Below are positions 8,291 through 16,415 of a stretch of 34,448 nucleotides of DNA, in pieces; within the stretch, counting starts at the first letter, position 1; every line of letters starts with the position of its first letter. Made by a program: the position numbers and the translations under genes. Origin of the DNA: an uncultured Lachnospiraceae bacterium (GTDB taxonomy: Bacteria; Bacillota; Clostridia; Lachnospirales; Lachnospiraceae); NCBI GenBank assembly GCA_947643615.1, contig CANRWO010000039.1, forward strand, positions 1 to 34,448. Reading direction: 5' to 3'. Under the pieces are notes generated by a model that was not told the DNA's origin, made no database searches, and was given only the letters and a program-made list of their open reading frames with translations.

Positions 8291-9373
8291 TCACATACAG
8301 CTTTGATCATAAAAGTCCAGGATCCGCTGCATCAGATCAGTATCAAATTCGTAACACTTCTCTTTATCAAGATTCTTTTCCATAAATTCCGCCTTCAGTT
8401 CGGCACTGTATTCACCGCCGTTTGCCTCCACGAAAGACTTGTAGTCTTCGTTCAATTGTTCTTTATATTGCTGTGCCGCCAGGGAATAGTACACACTATC
8501 ATGTCCCCTGTCTTCATACTCAATGAAACAAAAGCGGGGATTGCCGTTGTATTCATCATAGAATTTGTCATACCCGTTTTCAGGAAGGACCGTCTCATCA
8601 TCTTTGCTGTGGAGTACCATGGCATTTGCTTCGGAAGCCGCAAAGCCTCCTGTTACACTGTAAGTGGCATACTTTCCGAATTTCAGCCATTCATACAGGG
8701 AAAAATAAGGCATAAACATCTTAATGACAGGGCCTGCCAAAGCTTCTCCCTGCTGTTCGAATAAATCGGCGGAACGGTCAAATCCGGCCACAAGCACCGC
8801 CGCCCGCACATCCTTATGGCAATTCAGCACGTTGCCCACACAATAGCCGCCCCAGCTGTGGCCGAATAATACTATGGGCAGTCCCTGATATTCCTCCGAT
8901 TGCTTGACGTAGCGCAGGGCATAATCGAGGTCGATGACGCCCTGGGGCAGTCCGCCTACCGAATCGCCTTCGCTTTTATCGTTTCCGGTGGCATCATAGG
9001 CAAAGACAAGGTAACCGTTGGAAGCAAAGTAATCGGCAATATCCATGTATGTATTGTGCCCGCCGCCTCCAAAGCCATGGGCAATCACCAGTACCCCTTT
9101 CACCTGCTGGCCATCTTTGGAATATCGGTAACCCGCCAGGAGCTGTCCGTCATTGGACGGAAAAGTGCATTCCGTAACGTTCAAACCGTCAAAGTCATTT
9201 AACGAATATGCCATCCATTCCTCCGTTTCAAACCTGCTGCCAAAATTGTCGTTATAGATCAGGATGGTCTGGGCAGGCATCAAGACAAGAAAAAAAATTG
9301 CAACAATGCTGATGACTACAAAAAGCGCAATTTTTTTTTTACTTTTGTGCCCATTCTTTTTTCCTTTTTCCAT
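8291..9373 (-). CDS. Membrane-anchored alpha/beta hydrolase
   Basis: Serine hydrolase of the alpha/beta fold (S33/BAAT-like), 360 aa. A lysine-rich N-terminus and one hydrophobic helix (IALFVVISIVAIFFLVLM, about 15-32) form an uncleaved anchor or signal, so the catalytic domain is likely outside the membrane. The oxyanion motif AHGFGGGG is at about 96-103, the nucleophile elbow GHSWGG at about 170-175, a candidate acid in HSKDDETV and the catalytic His in DRGHDS. Such proteins are esterases, lipases or peptidases; substrate unknown. Start: ATG 9373 follows GGAAAGGAAG. It has its own strong promoter (9449-9477) and is probably monocistronic. Confidence 0.85.
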   Translation of the reverse strand: MEKGKKNGHKSKKKIALFVVISIVAIFFLVLMPAQTILIYNDNFGSRFETEEWMAYSLNDFDGLNVTECTFPSNDGQLLAGYRYSKDGQQVKGVLVIAHGFGGGGHNTYMDIADYFASNGYLVFAYDATGNDKSEGDSVGGLPQGVIDLDYALRYVKQSEEYQGLPIVLFGHSWGGYCVGNVLNCHKDVRAAVLVAGFDRSADLFEQQGEALAGPVIKMFMPYFSLYEWLKFGKYATYSVTGGFAASEANAMVLHSKDDETVLPENGYDKFYDEYNGNPRFCFIEYEDRGHDSVYYSLAAQQYKEQLNEDYKSFVEANGGEYSAELKAEFMEKNLDKEKCYEFDTDLMQRILDFYDQSCM

Positions 9374-9448
9374 TTAGGTTCTTCCTTTCCTATTTGCAGG
9401 AAACTGCAATTATCCGCATATGTAATGATCTGTTCTGTTACAGTGATT

Positions 9449-9477
9449 ATTATATAATAGGTGACTTTTGGATGCAA
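9449..9477 (-). promoter_or_regulatory. Strong sigma-A promoter of the alpha/beta hydrolase
   Basis: On the minus strand, TTGCAT (complement of 9472-9477), a 17-base spacer and a perfect TATAAT (complement of 9449-9454). It predicts a leader of about 70 bases. Confidence 0.75.
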
Positions 9478-9532
9478 GAACGTTCCCGCACAAATAGCCA
9501 TGTGCTTGTAAAATGGGGAGGTTTATGGTAGT

Positions 9533-9685
9533 ATGGAGATGCGAAAACAGAAGGGAAAGCAGGTGGGAAGATTGACGGTGACGACACAGATAGACGTGCA
9601 TGACTTCTCCTGCACAGACGCAGCAGATATGTACTATGGGACACTGGCGGACAGGGTCAGATTTTTCAAAGAGAGCAAGAAGTGA
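9533..9685 (+). pseudogene. Probable remnant of a PD-(D/E)XK (Rpn-type) nuclease/transposase gene
   Basis: A 50-residue + frame contains DFSCTDAADMYYGTLADRVRFFKESKK. To me this recalls the segment (often like MYYxxLAxRxRYFKE) near the middle of Rpn/PD-(D/E)XK transposase-family proteins common in Lachnospiraceae. There is no nuclease core before it and nothing after it, so it would be a decayed fragment. GGGGAGG (9514-9520) lies upstream. The recognition is from memory and needs a profile search. Confidence 0.35.
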
Positions 9686-9789
9686 ACGTTTTAAAGCAAA
9701 CGCTTAGAGAAACAGAAATTATAAATTCATTATAAAAGATTTGTAATTATTGTGCTTACAGAATCAAGAGCATAAATAAAGACCGCAAC

Positions 9790-9821
9790 CGGGAATCTGA
9801 AAGCAGGTTCCCGCCCTTTTT
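9790..9821 (+). terminator. Rho-independent terminator with no clear gene upstream
   Basis: A 10-bp stem CGGGAATCTG (9790-9799) / CAGGTTCCCG (9804-9813) with an AAAG tetraloop is followed by a T run (9817-9821). The only thing upstream is the short remnant at 9533-9685 and about 100 bases of AT-rich sequence, so it may end a remnant transcript or a short unannotated RNA. Confidence 0.75.
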
Positions 9822-9901
9822 GTCTTGAAATACCCTTATGGCGACACGTTTCATTTGCGCAATTGGACTGAAACGGGACAGGCAGGCGCATTTGCGGACT
9901 G

Positions 9902-9930
9902 TTGAAAAAGGTACTGGGGTAAGCTGCTAT
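9902..9930 (+). promoter_or_regulatory. Candidate recJ promoter
   Basis: TTGAAA (9902-9907), a 17-base spacer and TGCTAT (9925-9930), with an overlapping TATATG. A moderate match only; it is the best candidate between the terminator at 9790 and recJ. Confidence 0.3.
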
Positions 9931-10055
9931 ATGCTATTGCATTACATGGCAGAAACACAGGGCAAGGCGGGGGCAGGGAAGTAAAAGATAAGAGGCATCA
10001 AAGGTAAGAAACATAAAACAAAAGAGGCATAAAACGCATAAAACGCGAGGTTCAA

Positions 10056-11984
10056 ATGGAAAAATGGTATGTGGCGGCTAAAAAGGCCGATTTTGAAAAG
10101 TGGGCGGAGGAGTTCGGGATCAGTCCGGTAGTGGCCAGGGTCCTGCGAAACCGTGGCCTGACGGAGAGCGGTGATATCCGCAGGTTTTTGTACGGCACGC
10201 TGGAGGACTGCTACTCCCCCTGGCTGCTGAAGGATATGGACAAAGCGGTGGAAGTGCTGCTTCAGGCGGTGGAAGGGCAGACGGCAATCCGTGTCATCGG
10301 GGATTATGACGTGGACGGGATCTGCTCTTCCTACATATTGACCAGGGGCCTGCAGCTTCTGGGGGCAAAGGTGGATACGGCCATTCCACACCGCATCCAT
10401 GACGGATACGGATTGAACGAACATTTGATCGAGGAGGCAAAGAGGGACCATGTGGGCATGATCCTTACCTGTGACAACGGCATTGCCGCAGCGCCCCAGG
10501 TTGAATTGGCCAATTCCTACGGCATACAGGTCGTTGTCACAGACCATCATGAGGTCCCTTTTGTAAAAGGCATGGACGGGCAGGGTGTGGAAAGACGCAG
10601 GGAGCAGCTTCCCCCGGCGCTGGCCGTGGTGGATCCCAAGAGGGAAGAGTGCACCTACCCTTTTCCTGACATCTGCGGCGGGGTGGTGGCGTATAAGCTG
10701 ATGCAGGCGGTGGCGGAGCGGCTGGAGAACCGTGAGCAGAGGGAAGCTGTGGCGGAGCGGCTGGAGAACCGTGGGCAGAGGGAAGTTGTGGCGGAGCAGC
10801 TGGAGAACCGTGAGCAGAGGGAGGCTGTAACGGAGGGAGCTAAGAGCCGGGACCAATCCCTGAAAAGGAAGGCAGATTACCGGAAACTGAGGGAAGCCAT
10901 GGACGAACTGCTGGAGTTTGCGGCATTGGCTACCGTCTGCGATGTGATGGAACTAAGGGACGAGAACCGCATTATCGTAAAAGAGGGCCTGAAACGCCTG
11001 CAAAACACCGGAAACCGGGGAATCAGGGCGCTGATGGAGGTAAACGGCATAGAACCGTCAAAGCTCTCCGCCTATCACCTGGGATTTGTGCTGGGGCCCT
11101 GCCTTAATGCCACAGGGCGCCTTGACACCGCAAAGCGGGCGTTGGAGCTTTTGCAGAGCAGTACCAGGGTGGAAGCCATGAGTGCGGCAAGAGAATTAAA
11201 AGAGCTGAACGACAGCCGGAAGAACCTGACATTACAGGGTGTGGAGCAGGCGGAACGCCGCATCAGGGAGTGCCATATGGAACGGGATAAGGTGATGCTG
11301 GTTTATCTGCCGGATGTCCACGAGAGCCTGGCGGGGATCATCGCAGGCCGGATCCGGGAGAAGTACAACCACCCCGTTTTTCTGCTGACAAGAGGTGAGG
11401 AGGGCGTAAAGGGTTCCGGCCGTTCCATTGAAGGGTATCACATGTATGAAGCCATGACGGCCGCAAAGCAGTACTTTACCAAATTCGGGGGGCATAAGCT
11501 GGCAGCGGGTTTTTCCATGAAAGAGGAAGACATAGAGGCTCTTCGGAGTACTTTAAACGAACAGGCTGCGCTGACAGAGGAAGACTTTATTCCCAAAGTA
11601 CATATTGATGTGCCAATGCCCCTTGTCTATGCAGATGAGAAGCTTGCAGGGGAACTGGAGTTATTGGAACCTTTTGGGGTGGGGAACCCGAAACCTCTCT
11701 TTGCCCAGAAGGAGCTGTTGTTCCGGGCAGGGCATAAAATGGGAGCAAACAAGACCTGTGCCCGTTTCCGGGTGGAAACCCCGGAAGGGCAGGTCAGGCA
11801 GCTTGTGTTTTTCGGGGATCTGGAGAAATTCGGAGCCTTCCTGGAGGAGAAGTTTGGCCCAGGCAGCCGGGAGGCGCTCTATGCGGGCAGGGGCAGCTTT
11901 GCCGTCTCCGTGGCGTACCGGCTGGGGTTAAACACTTATAGGGGGAAGACAGAGCTGCAGTACGTGATGCAGCATTATTGCTGA
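10056..11984 (+). CDS. recJ: RecJ-like single-stranded-DNA exonuclease with a repeat insertion
   Basis: 5'-3' ssDNA exonuclease of the DHH family, acting in recombination and repair. Metal-binding motifs are in order: IGDYDVDG (about 75-82), TCDNG (about 136-140), TDHHEVP (about 161-167) and VDPKREECTYPF, with DHHA1 and OB-like regions after them (GRLDTAKRALEL, GSGRSIEGYHMYEA, FGGHKLAAGFSM). Between PDICGGVVAYKLMQ and the downstream LLEFAALATVCDVMELRDENR segment is an insertion of about 50 residues built from a 13-residue repeat (nt 10707-10823). The core motifs are intact, so activity is expected. Start: ATG 10056 has GAGG five bases upstream. Converges with the diguanylate cyclase gene, with 18 bases between the stops. 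Confidence 0.92.
   Translation: MEKWYVAAKKADFEKWAEEFGISPVVARVLRNRGLTESGDIRRFLYGTLEDCYSPWLLKDMDKAVEVLLQAVEGQTAIRVIGDYDVDGICSSYILTRGLQLLGAKVDTAIPHRIHDGYGLNEHLIEEAKRDHVGMILTCDNGIAAAPQVELANSYGIQVVVTDHHEVPFVKGMDGQGVERRREQLPPALAVVDPKREECTYPFPDICGGVVAYKLMQAVAERLENREQREAVAERLENRGQREVVAEQLENREQREAVTEGAKSRDQSLKRKADYRKLREAMDELLEFAALATVCDVMELRDENRIIVKEGLKRLQNTGNRGIRALMEVNGIEPSKLSAYHLGFVLGPCLNATGRLDTAKRALELLQSSTRVEAMSAARELKELNDSRKNLTLQGVEQAERRIRECHMERDKVMLVYLPDVHESLAGIIAGRIREKYNHPVFLLTRGEEGVKGSGRSIEGYHMYEAMTAAKQYFTKFGGHKLAAGFSMKEEDIEALRSTLNEQAALTEEDFIPKVHIDVPMPLVYADEKLAGELELLEPFGVGNPKPLFAQKELLFRAGHKMGANKTCARFRVETPEGQVRQLVFFGDLEKFGAFLEEKFGPGSREALYAGRGSFAVSVAYRLGLNTYRGKTELQYVMQHYC
10707..10823 (+). repeat. 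39-bp in-frame tandem repeat, 3 copies plus partial, in recJ
   Basis: Units begin at 10707, 10746 and 10785, each encoding a version of A/V-V-A-E-R/Q-L-E-N-R-E/G-Q-R-E; a diverged partial fourth starts at 10824. The encoded segment is charged and probably helical. It extends a helix between two conserved blocks of the DHH domain and keeps the reading frame. Confidence 0.9.
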
Positions 11985-12002
11985 ATCGGTACTTATTGTT
12001 TA

Positions 12003-13937
12003 TCAAACATGGGAAGCTGCCGATGTATGGGCCTCGTATTCCGCATACCGTCCCTTGGTGTCACGTTTCACTGTATACAGGGCCTCGTCCGCATGGGCCA
12101 GAAGCTCTGCCATGTCGTTTTCTCCATGATTTGTCAGTGCGAAGCCGCAGGAGGCGCTGATGACCTTTGACTCCGTGTGGGAAAGCATGACGGCGCTTTT
12201 CCGGAGCGTTTCGTAAAACAGGTTCAGACAATCAATGATCTCGGCTCTGTCCCTGCAGCCGTAGATCAACATACAGAATTCGTCCCCTGAACGCCTGGCG
12301 GACAGGAAATGCTCCTTCGGCATGGAACCCATGACGTCGGCGAAGGCCTGCAGATACCGGTCCCCTGCATCATGCCCGTAGCTGTCATTGATGGATTTGA
12401 AATGATCCAGATCCAGCATGGCTATGGCGGCTGTCTTTTGCTTATCTGTTTCCGCCAGTTTTTTCCCGGCAGTTTCCTTAAAATACTCATATTTGAGTAA
12501 TCCGGTGAGAGGATCGTGTGTGTTCTCGTACTGCATCTGCTTTTTCAGCAGAATATCTCTGGTCACGTCGGTTATGACACCCAGATATCCGTCGGCGGAT
12601 TCCGACAGATAGATGCGCAGATACTTGTCACTGCCTACCTGATAGATCTCTTCTTCCCCTTTTATGGGATCCTGTGTGATGGAACGGATATATTGGTCAA
12701 AGAGCTGTGAATCATGGTAGAGCTGGGCAGCTTTTTTGTCAGGTAACCCCAGAAGGCTGCTTAATCCCGATGTGACAAATACATGGTTAATGTTCCGCTC
12801 GTACTCGAATGCAGCCAGGGGGATACCGCTGATCTCTATGATGGAGGAGATGCGGTCGGATAGATTCACAATGCTTTTTACCATGGTGTTGATGCCGCCG
12901 CTCAGCTCCTCGAATTCACGGTTGCCGCCGACGGTTACCATGGTGTCCAGGTTGCCGTTGGTGATTGAGTCCAGATTTCCTAGAATATCGTGGATACCGT
13001 CTATTACTTTTCTGCGGACGAGATAATTCAGGAGGAAAATTACCACTGCTTCAATGAACAACAGATAAAGGAAGGCGGCAAGGACGTTTCCCAAAAGCTT
13101 CCGGAAGAGGATGCTCCTGGGCAGGGCGGCGCACAACAGGACATCCTCATATTTTCTGCTGACAACATACATGATCTTCCCGTCCGGCCCTTTTCTGTAT
13201 GCACCGTCCGCACAGTCCATGAGAAGTCCCAGCCGGTAGCAGTCGTCGGTGAATTCCCTGTCCAGTCCGTCGGAATGCCCCAGGAGCGCCCCGTTGGAGG
13301 TGTCTACTACGAAAAGTTCCTCACCTATGTCGGTGGGGAATTTGGAGAAAATATAACCGTAGGTATTCCGGGATTGTGCATCCAGCTGCCTGGTGGGTGT
13401 GAAGCCTACCTGCACCACTCCCACTTGTTCTTTCCTGGAAACGCCTATATACTGCATGATCTTGCTTTCTGCCGCATTGGGTTGCGCCTCCTGGATCAGA
13501 AAGGCTTCTTCACGGCCCAGAAGGTCAAGGAAAGGACTGGTCTGTTCATGGGCAGCCATGTCAAAGCCTACGTACTGTGAGACGGAGCCGGCCACAATTA
13601 TTCCATTTTCATCGATAACATGGAGTTCGTCTACATTCAGCAGATCTGCCAGATACTGCATTTCCCCAACATCCAGGGAAATTTCCTTTTGCCCATCCAG
13701 CACGTATGCGGCGGCCTTTGCCCTGGTCAGGTAGTCTTCGTCCAGGCTGTCCTGCAGCAGGGCCAGCTCCTCCTGGTTGTTTTCCAGGGTGTGTATCACC
13801 TGATCTATCTTGGCGTTAAACGAGTAAAACTGCTGGGATTCCAGCAAATGAAGATTAAACAGGAAATTGATGAAGAGGATTACGAAGATAGCGGCGGTAA
13901 TGATGAAAAAGGTATATTTAATAAATATTTTCTGCAT
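12003..13937 (-). CDS. Membrane-bound diguanylate cyclase (Cache-like sensor, HAMP, PAS, GGDEF)
   Basis: Likely makes cyclic di-GMP from two GTP in response to an extracellular signal. Residues 8-28 are a membrane helix, followed by about 260 residues of extracytoplasmic sensor, a second helix (NVLAAFLYLLFIEAVVIFLLNYL), a HAMP linker, a PAS-like region and a C-terminal GGDEF domain. The signature is RSGDEF (about residue 550), a tolerated variant of GGDEF; the upstream DLDHFKSINDSYGHDAGD metal/substrate motif is intact. No clear RxxD inhibitory site is seen. Start: ATG 13937 follows AGGAGGAG with 8-base spacing; a longer in-frame extension to 14060 lacks such a site. It is the last gene after the LytTR/GHKL pair, 109 bases downstream, with a TATAAT at 13996-14001 (minus) that may give it its own promoter. 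Confidence 0.88.
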   Translation of the reverse strand: MQKIFIKYTFFIITAAIFVILFINFLFNLHLLESQQFYSFNAKIDQVIHTLENNQEELALLQDSLDEDYLTRAKAAAYVLDGQKEISLDVGEMQYLADLLNVDELHVIDENGIIVAGSVSQYVGFDMAAHEQTSPFLDLLGREEAFLIQEAQPNAAESKIMQYIGVSRKEQVGVVQVGFTPTRQLDAQSRNTYGYIFSKFPTDIGEELFVVDTSNGALLGHSDGLDREFTDDCYRLGLLMDCADGAYRKGPDGKIMYVVSRKYEDVLLCAALPRSILFRKLLGNVLAAFLYLLFIEAVVIFLLNYLVRRKVIDGIHDILGNLDSITNGNLDTMVTVGGNREFEELSGGINTMVKSIVNLSDRISSIIEISGIPLAAFEYERNINHVFVTSGLSSLLGLPDKKAAQLYHDSQLFDQYIRSITQDPIKGEEEIYQVGSDKYLRIYLSESADGYLGVITDVTRDILLKKQMQYENTHDPLTGLLKYEYFKETAGKKLAETDKQKTAAIAMLDLDHFKSINDSYGHDAGDRYLQAFADVMGSMPKEHFLSARRSGDEFCMLIYGCRDRAEIIDCLNLFYETLRKSAVMLSHTESKVISASCGFALTNHGENDMAELLAHADEALYTVKRDTKGRYAEYEAHTSAASHV

Positions 13938-14046
13938 GGAAATGTCTCCTCCTGATGAAAGGATATTTGCTCTATTTACAGCAGTTTCTTCTATAATTAT
14001 ATCATTTGGCCAAGAGGAGCAGTTTTCTTTTTTTTCACATAAAGTC

Positions 14047-15336
14047 CTAAAATTTCGCAAAGAGCATGATATGGAACATGCCGTTTTCGCAAAAGCAGCT
14101 GAAATTTCCGCCTATTTTATCTGAGAAAGCCGTCACACTCTGCATTCCAAGGCCGTGCCCCTTTCTCTTCCGGCTTTTCGGGAGGCCGGTGAGAGAGTCA
14201 AACAGCACTTCCTGCGTGTACTCGTTTTCCATACGGACCAGCAGATGGTCCTGCCCACAGTGGAGCTTCACATTTACATATTTTTGATTGGCATTTAGAT
14301 CCTTGACACAGTTCAGGGCATTTTCCAAAAGGTTGGCGATGACGGAGGCAAACTCATAGCCGTTCACCGGCAGTTCCCTTGGCACAATGATATCATAACG
14401 GACATCGATGGAGAGGGCGGCACCTTTTTTCATCATTTCAGAGAGAATGGAGTTGACGATGAGGTTGTCACAATACTTGGATACCTTATTGTCATCCGCC
14501 ACCTCATTGATGTACGCCGTGATCTTTGCAATCTCCCCGTACTCTCCCTGAGCCAGGAGGGAGTCTATCAAATTGGAATAGTGCCTCATGTCATGGCGCA
14601 GTATTTTCAGGTTCCGCTCGGACTGCTCCACCAGATAATATTGGCTTTCCAATCCTTTGATATACGATTCAAACAGAACGTTTTTCAAATAAATATTAGA
14701 ATTCTCCGATTCGCTTTGCACATAGCGCAGTACGGTTACATAGGACACGAACATGGTCACCATAATGAGTATGACGCCCGGGATATTATCCGGATTATCA
14801 TAAAGGGTGTTGGGGAAGAAAGCTAAAAAGGAAAAACCGGAATAGAAAAATACAGGTACCAGGCACAGGCCCCAGGTGCCCTTGGGCGATTTCCGCTCAT
14901 ATGCTTTCAGACAGAAATCCCGTATTTTCACATACAGGACCAGCAGGATCGCAAGGTGTATGAGAAATCCGCCCACCAGGGCCAGCGCCATGCTGCCCGT
15001 ACAGATATGGAGGACAGTGGCGCATATGTTTCCGGCAATGACATAGTTGGACGCGCTGAGCGTCATGAACAGGATCCTGTTATCCCTTGCGCGGGAAATC
15101 AGAAGGCCGGTGGACTGTGTCACGAAGATTTGCAGGAGCGTAACGGTGACGTAGCATAAATTGCTGTCGGGATACAAATTCAGCTTGATCAGATCTGACA
15201 GAATCAGGAGCATGCTTGCCGCAGCGCAGATCAACAGGGTCTTTTTGCGGGAGTAGCGGTGTGTCACAAAGGAATAAATAAACAGCATCAGGAAGATATG
15301 GCTGATGGCATATGATATGTTTTTAAAATAATCCAT
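14047..15336 (-). CDS. GHKL sensor histidine kinase (AgrC/VirS type)
   Basis: Quorum-sensing-style histidine kinase. The first 210 or so residues are hydrophobic with about six membrane helices. Then comes the phospho-acceptor His in LRHDMRHYSNL (about 247) and a GHKL ATPase domain: N box ANLLENALNC, and GHGLGMQSV as the G2-like loop. These kinases sense peptides or other membrane signals and phosphorylate LytTR regulators. The partner gene lies directly upstream on the same strand, with only nine bases between its stop and this start, and a Shine-Dalgarno-like AGGA inside the end of the regulator gene. No AgrB/AgrD-like pheromone genes are visible nearby, so the signal is unknown. Confidence 0.9.
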   Translation of the reverse strand: MDYFKNISYAISHIFLMLFIYSFVTHRYSRKKTLLICAAASMLLILSDLIKLNLYPDSNLCYVTVTLLQIFVTQSTGLLISRARDNRILFMTLSASNYVIAGNICATVLHICTGSMALALVGGFLIHLAILLVLYVKIRDFCLKAYERKSPKGTWGLCLVPVFFYSGFSFLAFFPNTLYDNPDNIPGVILIMVTMFVSYVTVLRYVQSESENSNIYLKNVLFESYIKGLESQYYLVEQSERNLKILRHDMRHYSNLIDSLLAQGEYGEIAKITAYINEVADDNKVSKYCDNLIVNSILSEMMKKGAALSIDVRYDIIVPRELPVNGYEFASVIANLLENALNCVKDLNANQKYVNVKLHCGQDHLLVRMENEYTQEVLFDSLTGLPKSRKRKGHGLGMQSVTAFSDKIGGNFSCFCENGMFHIMLFAKF

Positions 15337-15345
15337 AGTTTTGTC

Positions 15346-16080
15346 CTATCTGTATTGTTCCGAGACGAATAAAAGATATTTCTTTTTTACTCCGGCGGCT
15401 CTTGTTTTACTGATGGGAAGCACTTTTCCGCTCTCCATGACGACACGGTTGGGCATCAGTTTTTCTACATATTTTAAGTGGATCACAAAGGACTTGTGGA
15501 TCTGGAGAAAACTTTTGTCTTCCAGAAGTTTCCCTATTTCTTCATCAAAAGATTTCCGAAGGAAGATGCTTCGGATGCTGCTTCCGTCTGTCAGATGGAT
15601 TTCCAGCGCCCGGGCGGCATTTTCTACATATTCTATTTTGGAATACGGCGGCGATACCAGGCCTTCCCTCGTCTTGACCAGGTAGACAGGCCCCTTTTTC
15701 GTCTCCATGTGGGAGAGGGCATAGTCCACTGCTTCAAAAAAGTCAGGTTCCCTCACCGGCTTCAGAAGGTATCTTGCGGCGTGCACCTGATAGGCGTCCA
15801 GCGCGAAGTCATCGGAGGAGGTGATGCAGATGACAACACTATCGCTGCCCGTCTTCCTGAGCTGGGTGGCAATATCAATGCCTGTCTTGTGGGACATGAC
15901 CATATCCAACAGATAAATATCCGCCAGCTCTTTTTGTTGTATGCGGTTGTATAGTTTGGAGGAATCGGAGTATTTTTCTATATTAAAATCAATTTCGGGT
16001 AAACATTCTGCGTATTTCTGTAGGAGCTTTTCTATGTGTAAAAGATCTTCCATATTGTCGTCGCAGATTACTATTTTCAT
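15346..16080 (-). CDS. LytTR response regulator (AgrA/VirR type)
   Basis: Phosphorylation-dependent DNA-binding regulator. The receiver domain (1-120) has the acidic pair CDDN, phospho-acceptor Asp in YLLDMV (about 57), ITSSDD and the conserved Lys in LLKPV. The C-terminal LytTR domain (about 140-240) has the family pattern KIEYVENAARALEIHLTDG ... FLQIHKSFVIHLKYVEKL. Start: ATG 16080 begins the receiver domain (MKIVICDDN); an in-frame ATG at 16125 would add 15 unlikely residues. First gene of the operon with the GHKL kinase. It diverges from the tandem repeats at 16195-16494, whose upstream blocks contain AGTT-core sequences like LytTR binding sites, so these are its most obvious candidate targets. 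Confidence 0.92.
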   Translation of the reverse strand: MKIVICDDNMEDLLHIEKLLQKYAECLPEIDFNIEKYSDSSKLYNRIQQKELADIYLLDMVMSHKTGIDIATQLRKTGSDSVVICITSSDDFALDAYQVHAARYLLKPVREPDFFEAVDYALSHMETKKGPVYLVKTREGLVSPPYSKIEYVENAARALEIHLTDGSSIRSIFLRKSFDEEIGKLLEDKSFLQIHKSFVIHLKYVEKLMPNRVVMESGKVLPISKTRAAGVKKKYLLFVSEQYR

Positions 16081-16132
16081 ATCGCCGTAGGCCTTCCTAT
16101 GTGTTTTCTGTCTGGTTTTGCCCATTGAGGAT

Positions 16133-16161
16133 ATTGTATCACATTTTCATTACTGTTTCAT
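16133..16161 (-). promoter_or_regulatory. Promoter of the LytTR regulator operon
   Basis: On the minus strand, ATGAAA (complement of 16156-16161), a 17-base spacer and TACAAT (complement of 16133-16138). About 50 bases upstream of the start; divergent from small RNA copy 1. Confidence 0.5.
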
Positions 16162-16206
16162 TTTTATTTTGTGTTAATATGTATTTAATATTTTTCTTAG
16201 AAATTA

Positions 16207-16238
16207 AACACAGTTTGGACACATTTACCAGTTATAGT
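16207..16238 (+). promoter_or_regulatory. Putative activator site and -10 of small RNA copy 1
   Basis: A conserved block with CACAGTTTGGACAC (16209-16222) is followed by CCAGTTATA and a -10-like TATAGT (16233-16238). There is no consensus -35 at 17 bases; that position is ACAGTT, inside the conserved block, as expected for an activator-dependent promoter. ACAGTTTGG fits the LytTR half-site consensus (W-M-M-GTT-N-R-K), and CACAGTT is similar to Clostridium perfringens VirR boxes. The regulator is inferred from adjacency. Confidence 0.5.
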
Positions 16239-16244
16239 GTTTTA

Positions 16245-16318
16245 CAGATAGTTGATGAACTCACTATCTCCCCCCTCATAAGAAATTGCGAAAGGCCCCG
16301 GTGTAAACCGGGGTTTTT
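16245..16318 (+). ncRNA. Candidate C-rich small RNA, copy 1
   Basis: Predicted RNA of about 74 nt, starting just after the -10 hexamer. It has a 5' hairpin GATAGT (16247-16252) / ACTATC (16263-16268), extendable by GA/TC across a bulged T. An unpaired run with six C (16270-16275) follows, then AU-rich sequence and a terminator. The hairpin, C-rich loop and terminator layout is that of Gram-positive small RNAs that bind Shine-Dalgarno sequences by their C runs. The 5' end is inferred from the hexamer position. No convincing ORF: reading frames through it run across both terminators. Confidence 0.65.
16296..16318 (+). terminator. Terminator of small RNA copy 1
   Basis: Stem CCCCGGT (16296-16302) / ACCGGGG (16307-16313), loop GTAA, five T. 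The stem can be extended outward with CGAAAGG / TTTTTCG pairs. Confidence 0.88.
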
Positions 16319-16377
16319 CGTCGCTGTATCCAGTTCATTCCCTGTTCATATTTATTTTATTTTTTCCTTAGAAATTG

Positions 16378-16409
16378 AACACAGTTTGGACACATTTACA
16401 GGTTATTAT
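16378..16409 (+). promoter_or_regulatory. Putative activator site and -10 of small RNA copy 2
   Basis: Same 22-base block as copy 1, with the -10-like hexamer TATTAT at 16404-16409 in exactly the position of TATAGT in copy 1. The second AGTT core of copy 1 is AGGTT here. The preserved hexamer with a changed sequence supports a real promoter. Confidence 0.5.
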
Positions 16410-16415
16410 GTATTA

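Larger units (their letters stand above)
9686..10055. other. Gene-free leader region upstream of recJ
   Basis: No coding region is supported. It contains an AT-rich stretch, a strong terminator hairpin (9790-9821), a candidate promoter (9902-9930) and short direct repeats just before recJ (for example CATAAAACG twice at about 10029-10046, and AAGAGGCAT twice). A cre-like sequence AAGCAAACGCTTAGA lies near 9692-9706. Confidence 0.5.
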
